Shown here: piece after piece, positions 13,891 through 17,554 of the stretch
Layout of the letters: each line of letters begins with the position of its first letter
How positions within the stretch are numbered: the first letter of the stretch is position 1
DNA from: UBA2163 sp964575575
Lineage (GTDB): Bacteria; Patescibacteriota; Minisyncoccia; Phycocordibacterales; UBA2163
Length of the DNA: 17,554 nucleotides
Assembly (NCBI GenBank): GCA_964575575.1
Contig: CAZNQQ010000015.1
Span: 1-17,554, forward strand
Direction of reading: 5' to 3'
Made by a program: the position numbers and the translations under genes
Notes under the pieces: generated by a model
The model's database searches: none
The model's input: the letters and a program-made list of their open reading frames with translations, nothing else
Told to the model about the DNA's origin: nothing

Positions 13891-13966
13891 GCGTGTGTAG
13901 CTCAGTTGGTAGAGCGCGAAGCTTATACCTTCGTGGTCCCAGGTTCGAGTCCTGGCGCACGCACCA
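13891..13966 (+). tRNA. tRNA-Ile (anticodon UAU)
   Basis: 76 bases fold as a standard cloverleaf. Acceptor GCGTGTG pairs with CGCACGC (one G-U pair); the D-stem is GCTC/GAGC; the anticodon stem is CGAAG/CTTCG around the loop CTTATAC; the T-stem is CCAGG/CCTGG with loop TTCGAGT. With T at position 33 the anticodon is TAT, reading AUA. The discriminator is A and CCA is encoded, but the last four bases lie inside the mobile-element repeat, so CCA may be supplied by the element. Most bacteria read AUA with a lysidine-modified CAU tRNA made by TilS; a UAU tRNA is the rarer solution. AUA codons are frequent in the neighbouring genes. Confidence 0.9.
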
Positions 13967-15431
13967 ATATCAAACTTTCCGATTTTTGCCCGACCGATTC
14001 GGCCGCGCGAAGCGCGGAAAGGTATGGAAACACTGGCTCGCCGCGCACGGCGCGGCTCGCCAAGCGCAGGTTCGAGCCAAAGATTTCTTTGGCAATGACC
14101 TTTTTCTGCAAAAGGTCATTATCCCTTGCGATTTTGACGAGAGTTGTAGCGACTTTTATCCAGTTTTGGAAGGGTTCGAGCCAATCATTCTGCTTTTGTT
14201 CAATCCGCGCCATTTTTTCCTCCAGCGACTTCTTTTCACCTAACAATTTTGCTTTTTCTTCTCGGTAGGTTTCGCGCTCAATATCTTGCTCTAAATAGCC
14301 GTCGAGAAGTCGCTGGAGTTTTATATTTATGGCGCGGATTTTACTTTGGCTTTCAAGAACAAAAGCAGAAACGGATTGGGCGGATTTCTCTTTGTCCGCT
14401 TCTGCCATTTCTAAAAGTTTTTCCGCCCAATCCGCACGCAAAGAAACTTTTTGAATTAGAGATGATAACTGCCGATCCAATTCTTCCTCGCGGGTATAGG
14501 GTTGCGAGCATTTTATTTTCTTTTTCGTACAACGATAGTAAATATGCCCTTTCTGTTTTTCGGCAGTTATCATCATTCCGCATTCGGCGCAAGAGATGAG
14601 ACCACAAAACGCTTGTGGTTCATTCTTTTGTTTATGTCTCGGCTTGCCTCGTTCTTTCAAAATCTCTTGCGCCATATCAAAAAGTTTCTTTGTGATGATT
14701 GGTTCGTATTTTCCTTCGTGAAGTTCACCGCCATACTTAAATAATCCGGCGTAAAACGGATTGGAGAGGATAAAAGTTGCCCTCGTCTTGTGGATTCTCT
14801 TTCCGCCGCGGGATAATATCCCGCGTTGCGCCAAAAAGTTTGAAACATCTTCAAGCCGAGCGTTGCCGGTAGCGTAATACTCAAAAGCCGCTTTGATAAC
14901 TTTCGCTTTCTTTTTGTCTACGATAATTGATTTGTTTCTAACATCATTTATGTAGCCAATGGGTGCAACGCTTGGATATTCGCCCCGTCTGACTTTTTGG
15001 CGCAAACCCCGCTTCGTGTTTTCGGAAAGAGAATCCACATAGTATTTGCTTTGCCCAAAAGCGATGTTCAACATAAATTTTCCTTGCGGCGTTGGTTCAA
15101 ACCAGAACTGAGGAAATTTCAAAGCCGCAATACGCCCGCAATCAATAAGGTAGATAATTTTTCCACCGTCTATAGAATTGCGCGCCAATCTGTCGGGGTG
15201 CCAAGCCAAAATTCCGTCCGCTTCGCCGTTTTCCATTCGAGCCAGCATTTCGTTAAATATCTGGCGGCCGGGAATTTTGGCTGATTGTTTTTCAATAAAG
15301 ACATCAACGACATTGAGATTATTTTGCTTGGCGAAGGCGCGCAATTCTGTGATCTGGGCTTCAATGCTCAAAACTTGCTTATCCTCAACATCGGTTGATT
15401 TGCGGGCGTAGAGAAAAAATTTGTTGTTCAT
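13923..15431 (-). CDS. Large serine recombinase
   Basis: A 502-residue site-specific recombinase. The catalytic domain has YARKSTD with nucleophile S12 and R10, and LAWHPDRLAR (R81 and R84). The recombinase domain follows (RQKVRRGEYPSVAPIGY), then a zinc ribbon with C281-x2-C284 and C301-x6-C308. A long coiled coil (about 355-415) is typical of enzymes whose direction is set by a partner. The tail is strange: residues 453-490 are encoded exactly by the 114-bp left arm of inverted repeat A, and the last 12 or so residues (RAPGLEPGTTKV) are antisense tRNA sequence with the stop inside the tRNA gene. GC content rises sharply over the tail. No Shine-Dalgarno precedes ATG 15431. It probably catalyses integration at the tRNA and perhaps inversion. 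Confidence 0.92.
   Translation of the reverse strand: MNNKFFLYARKSTDVEDKQVLSIEAQITELRAFAKQNNLNVVDVFIEKQSAKIPGRQIFNEMLARMENGEADGILAWHPDRLARNSIDGGKIIYLIDCGRIAALKFPQFWFEPTPQGKFMLNIAFGQSKYYVDSLSENTKRGLRQKVRRGEYPSVAPIGYINDVRNKSIIVDKKKAKVIKAAFEYYATGNARLEDVSNFLAQRGILSRGGKRIHKTRATFILSNPFYAGLFKYGGELHEGKYEPIITKKLFDMAQEILKERGKPRHKQKNEPQAFCGLISCAECGMMITAEKQKGHIYYRCTKKKIKCSQPYTREEELDRQLSSLIQKVSLRADWAEKLLEMAEADKEKSAQSVSAFVLESQSKIRAINIKLQRLLDGYLEQDIERETYREEKAKLLGEKKSLEEKMARIEQKQNDWLEPFQNWIKVATTLVKIARDNDLLQKKVIAKEIFGSNLRLASRAVRGEPVFPYLSALRAAESVGQKSESLILVRAPGLEPGTTKV
13962..14075 (+). repeat. Inverted repeat A, left arm (114 bp)
   Basis: Identical over all 114 bases to the reverse complement of 15490-15603. 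It starts with CAC inside the tRNA 3' end, is very GC-rich, and contains small palindromes such as CCGCGC-GAA-type and CCGCGC-ACG-GCGCGG stems. It encodes 38 whole codons of the recombinase tail. Confidence 0.97.
14076..14120. repeat. Two back-to-back perfect hairpins in the recombinase gene
   Basis: GCCAAAG/CTTTGGC around ATTT (14076-14093), followed at once by AATGACCTTTT/AAAAGGTCATT around TCTGC (14094-14120). This 45-base segment is exactly what is missing beside the right arm of repeat A. Confidence 0.8.
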
Positions 15432-15473
15432 AAATTTATGTTGTTAGTTTTTAATTGGGCAAAGCAAATACTT

Positions 15474-15645
15474 AAAATCGCAAGGGATTTCGAACCTGCG
15501 CTTGGCGAGCCGCGCCGTGCGCGGCGAGCCAGTGTTTCCATACCTTTCCGCGCTTCGCGCGGCCGAATCGGTCGGGCAAAAATCGGAAAGTTTGATATTG
15601 GTGGAATTATATAACTCTGCTCGAACATTTTTTGAACGAAACTGA
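15474..15645 (+). pseudogene. Recombinase C-terminal relic with an alternative tail
   Basis: On the plus strand it reads KIARD (15474-15488), matching recombinase residues 433-437. A 45-base segment is replaced by one T, so the frame shifts. Then the right arm of repeat A encodes the same 38 residues as recombinase 453-490 (SNLRLASRA to SLILV) and continues into repeat B as ELYNSARTFFERN and a TGA at 15643-15645. It is a frameshifted 3' end of a recombinase gene in the opposite orientation to the intact one. Confidence 0.7.
15490..15603 (-). repeat. Inverted repeat A, right arm (114 bp)
   Basis: Perfect reverse complement of 13962-14075. A further 15-base match (AAAATCGCAAGGGAT, 15474-15488) continues outside it after the 45-base gap. 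It ends in GTG, which is also the start of repeat B. Confidence 0.97.
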
Positions 15646-15751
15646 CCGCCTCCGCTTCGCTCCGGCGGAACGCTCGGGCGCGGCGGAATTCCCCCCTTGA
15701 ACCCCCCTTCCGCCGCGCCCTCGCGGGAGGCCAAAATTTTTTCGCCGTCAA
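15601..15751 (+). repeat. Inverted repeat B, left arm (151 bp)
   Basis: Identical over 151 bases to the reverse complement of 17352-17502. It contains a perfect 12-bp stem, GGCGCGGCGGAA (15677-15688) with TTCCGCCGCGCC (15708-15719), resembling REP-type palindromes. With repeat A it fills most of the 388-base gap between the recombinase and xre start codons. Confidence 0.97.
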
Positions 15752-15775
15752 TCCAATTAAGAAAAGATACATGGT

Positions 15776-15783
15776 TATATTAT
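15776..15783 (+). promoter_or_regulatory. Probable -10 of xre
   Basis: Overlapping TATATT and TATTAT, preceded by TGG, about 37 bases before ATG 15820 and just inside repeat B. No good -35 is seen. Confidence 0.35.
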
Positions 15784-15809
15784 AGTACATCGTTGTCCGA
15801 AAAGCCAAT

Positions 15810-15815
15810 AAGGAG
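15810..15815 (+). promoter_or_regulatory. Strong Shine-Dalgarno of xre
   Basis: AAGGAG with a four-base gap to ATG 15820. It is the only strong ribosome binding site I see in the window, and it fixes the start of xre. Confidence 0.75.
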
Positions 15816-15819
15816 TAAA

Positions 15820-16041
15820 ATGTGGATAAGGAATATGGAAGAAATATCCAAGAAATTAGGCGTGAACATGAAAAAGGTTCGCGCTAAGAAAAAATTGTCG
15901 CAAGGAGCATTAGCGCGACTTTTAGAGGTTGATAAGGGCTATATTAGCAATATTGAGAATGGCAAGAAGAATCCAACTCTTGCGACAATTCAACGATTGG
16001 CTGACGCGCTTGGCGTGTCGGCTGATGAGTTATTGAAATGA
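15820..16041 (+). CDS. XRE-family transcriptional regulator (single HTH domain)
   Basis: A 73-residue DNA-binding protein made of one Cro/CI-type helix-turn-helix: MKKVRAKKKLSQGALARLLE gives helices 1 and 2, VDKGYISNIENGKKNP the recognition helix and turn, and TLATIQRLADALGVSADELL the last helices. It has no ligand or protease domain. Such proteins act as dimeric repressors, often of their own mobile element or a toxin pair, but no toxin follows it. ATG 15820 is chosen for its AAGGAG; the frame is open further upstream only through repeat B. It lies 31 bases before the propeller-like gene and inside the repeat B pair, so control of module B is a fair guess. Confidence 0.9.
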   Translation: MWIRNMEEISKKLGVNMKKVRAKKKLSQGALARLLEVDKGYISNIENGKKNPTLATIQRLADALGVSADELLK

Positions 16042-16057
16042 AGAATCATTAAATCTG

Positions 16058-16066
16058 TGCTAAAAT
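16058..16066 (+). promoter_or_regulatory. Extended -10 of the propeller-like gene
   Basis: TGC followed by TAAAAT, ending six bases before ATG 16073. Predicted leaderless start, separate from xre. Confidence 0.45.
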
Positions 16067-16072
16067 AAATTT

Positions 16073-17350
16073 ATGGAACCAGAAAAATTTACTCCACAAA
16101 TACCCCCTGAACCTACGCCAAAAAATAATTTCTCAAAAATCGCAGTTATATGTGGGGCTGTTTTAGTTGTTGCAGTGGTTGCCGGAGCAGTATTTTATTT
16201 TAGTGGCTCAAAACCAAAAAACATCCAAGAACCACAACATTTACAGCCGAGCCAACAAATAAAAAATACTAAATCTCAAATAATTATTTTTGGCGATATT
16301 AAGGTTAATGAAGAGGATATATATCAAAATCCAACCGAAGTCCTGTTATATTCAGTCGACCCTAGTACCAAAGAACAAAAGCAGCTATTTACTGTTTCCG
16401 CAGATCAGATTGGAATATACGATTTCCTGCCCCACATTCAATTCTGTTCGGCAACAAATAAAATTTATATAAGGACTAGTCGGCATATTGATGAGACTCC
16501 TTATCAAGATTTGCATATCAAAGAAATTGATCTGGACGGAAACATTAGAAATTTGGATTTTACTGGTACTGTCACATCTAATTATAAAAATTGGGAGCAC
16601 GATGATACTGGGTTCGCTCTTTCTAAGGATTGTCAAAAAATAGTTTGGAGTACAACTTATTACCAATACACTAACCATCAAGAAACGGGGGCGGTAAACG
16701 AAATTGTTTTTTCCGATATCAACGGTAACGGAAAAAAAGTTTTGCTGACAACCAAGAAATCTGATAGTACATTTGGGAAAGAACTGAAATCATGGTCTGA
16801 TTCAAATCCTAATATTATTTATTTGACTAATTATGATTGGACACGTAATGGACGAGGCGGTGGATTGTTTCAATTAGATTTAACTAACGGCTCCATAACA
16901 CAAAATAACGTTATATCAGCTCAAAATATAGTCTGGGATATTTCAGATAATGATAATTTAGTAGCGCATCAGCAAAACTTTTTGACTGGAGCGGCTGGCG
17001 AGTCATTCATTACAAATTTGGCGAATAAATCTACTGTGCCGCTAGATAATAAAAGCAACGGTAAGCGAAAATTCTCTCCCGACAACTCTAAATTAGCTGA
17101 TACTATGCCGATTTGTAGCGGCACGGGAGCAGAAGCGAAATGTGTGCCAAATTTGTATCTTTTTGACCTCGCAAAAACAAATAAACTGGTTGCTTCCGGT
17201 GTTGAGCTAAAAGATTGGTTGACCAATAATTCCGTAGTCGGATCAAAAGATGACAAAGACTTGGTATTAGTAAATATAAATGAAGGTACTGAAAATAATT
17301 TGGCTTCAGTTTCAAACTATCTGCTCTTTGTAGGAATAGAGGGAAACTAA
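16073..17350 (+). CDS. Membrane-anchored, propeller-like surface protein
   Basis: A 425-residue protein. A Pro-rich cytoplasmic start of about 20 residues is followed by one membrane helix (about 23-43, AVICGAVLVVAVVAGAVFYF), then a 380-residue outside domain. That domain is Asp/Asn/Ser/Thr-rich and shows repeated strand-turn units such as LHIKEIDLDGNIRNL, IVFSDINGNGKKVLL, GGLFQLDLTNGSI and LYLFDLAKTNKLV, with KFSPDNSKLA typical of TolB/WD40-like blades. I infer a beta-propeller, probably for binding at the cell surface; no enzymatic motif is visible. Two Cys (in ICSGTGAEAKCVPN) could form a disulfide. It is the only cargo besides xre in module B and ends one base before the right arm of repeat B. 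Confidence 0.7.
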   Translation: MEPEKFTPQIPPEPTPKNNFSKIAVICGAVLVVAVVAGAVFYFSGSKPKNIQEPQHLQPSQQIKNTKSQIIIFGDIKVNEEDIYQNPTEVLLYSVDPSTKEQKQLFTVSADQIGIYDFLPHIQFCSATNKIYIRTSRHIDETPYQDLHIKEIDLDGNIRNLDFTGTVTSNYKNWEHDDTGFALSKDCQKIVWSTTYYQYTNHQETGAVNEIVFSDINGNGKKVLLTTKKSDSTFGKELKSWSDSNPNIIYLTNYDWTRNGRGGGLFQLDLTNGSITQNNVISAQNIVWDISDNDNLVAHQQNFLTGAAGESFITNLANKSTVPLDNKSNGKRKFSPDNSKLADTMPICSGTGAEAKCVPNLYLFDLAKTNKLVASGVELKDWLTNNSVVGSKDDKDLVLVNINEGTENNLASVSNYLLFVGIEGN

Positions 17351-17351
17351 C

Positions 17352-17502
17352 TTGACGGCGAAAAAATTTTGGCCTCCCGCGAGGGCGCGGCGGAAGGGGG
17401 GTTCAAGGGGGGAATTCCGCCGCGCCCGAGCGTTCCGCCGGAGCGAAGCGGAGGCGGTCAGTTTCGTTCAAAAAATGTTCGAGCAGAGTTATATAATTCC
17501 AC
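17352..17502 (-). repeat. Inverted repeat B, right arm (151 bp)
   Basis: Perfect reverse complement of 15601-15751. The last 52 bases of the window (17503-17554) lie beyond it; read on the minus strand they give an open frame entering repeat B as KLHFVELYNSARTFFERN, and otherwise I see nothing there. Confidence 0.97.
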
Positions 17503-17554
17503 AAAATGCAACTTCGTCCAAATCCCAAAAATTCTTCGCATTTGCCATAGGCAA

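Larger units (their letters stand above)
13962..17502. mobile_element. Composite tRNA-associated element with two inverted-repeat modules
   Basis: About 3.54 kb lie between a CAC in the tRNA 3' end (13962-13964) and a CAC at 17500-17502. Module A is the recombinase between 114-bp inverted repeats; module B is xre plus a propeller-like protein between 151-bp inverted repeats. The inner arms share GTG at 15601-15603. Both arm pairs are far richer in GC than the host genes. Integration by the serine recombinase at the tRNA with a CAC/GTG core is inferred from the junctions. The outer right boundary could lie beyond the window. Confidence 0.65.

Noticed and set aside
14064..14184. GGTTCGAGCCAA at 14069 and 14173, similar to the tRNA T-loop, as extra attachment sites
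   Set aside because: Both encode normal recombinase residues in different frames; a 12-base match with a T-loop-like core is too weak on its own.
13839..14268. Plus-strand open frames running through the tRNA into repeat A
   Set aside because: They read through a tRNA and antisense to the recombinase; no coding support.
15428..15808. Minus-strand open frames with GGIPPRPS-like and RRARRGSPS-like peptides
   Set aside because: They are translations of repeats A and B; GC-rich repeats lack stops. No start signal or family likeness.
13962..17502. Composite transposon of the IS type
   Set aside because: No DDE or HUH transposase, and the arms are not the ends of an IS; the only recombination enzyme is a serine recombinase.

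Overview
The window looks like chromosome of an AT-rich Patescibacteria (Candidate Phyla Radiation) bacterium, most likely of the Parcubacteria group. This is inferred from protein style only: a large stand-alone VirB4/TraD-type ATPase, many small lysine- and glutamate-rich orphan proteins, a long nucleoside diphosphate kinase, heavy use of AUA isoleucine codons, and almost no Shine-Dalgarno sequences. No rRNA is present to confirm it.

Layout. 1-1904: a Zn-metallopeptidase-like exported protein (possibly cut by the window edge), a small helical protein and a NYN-domain nuclease, closed by a terminator. 2002-4767: a 921-residue VirB4/TraD-like ATPase. 4768-6415: a small accessory block (coiled-coil protein, an acidic orphan behind a promoter with a nine-G spacer tract, and a hicBA toxin-antitoxin pair) that ends in a diverged second copy of the last 96 bases of the ATPase gene. 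6481-9774: ndk, a free-standing structured RNA with its own promoter and terminator, a four-helix membrane protein, an MBL/beta-CASP RNA-processing enzyme and a SLOG-type nucleotide-binding protein. 9804-11838 (minus strand): the translation block infC-rpmI-rplT, and smpB followed by ssrA (tmRNA). 11921-13855: ftsH, divergent from smpB with overlapping promoters. The tmRNA/SmpB pair rescues stalled ribosomes by adding a degradation tag, and FtsH is one protease known to remove tagged membrane-associated products, so this stretch is functionally coherent.

13891 to the end: a tRNA with anticodon UAU (isoleucine, AUA) followed directly by a roughly 3.5-kb mobile element. It has two modules, each bounded by perfect long inverted repeats. 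Module A is a large serine recombinase between 114-bp arms. Module B is an XRE regulator plus a membrane-anchored propeller-like protein between 151-bp arms. The arms of A and B meet at a shared GTG, and CAC/GTG triplets mark all the junctions. The recombinase reading frame runs into the antisense of the tRNA, and the opposite arm carries a different in-frame tail, so inversion would swap the recombinase C-terminus. This is the most unusual structure in the window.

A second window-wide feature is that many start codons lie only 6-9 bases after a good -10 box, which predicts leaderless mRNAs. The recombinase-linked xre gene is the clear exception, with a strong AAGGAG ribosome binding site.
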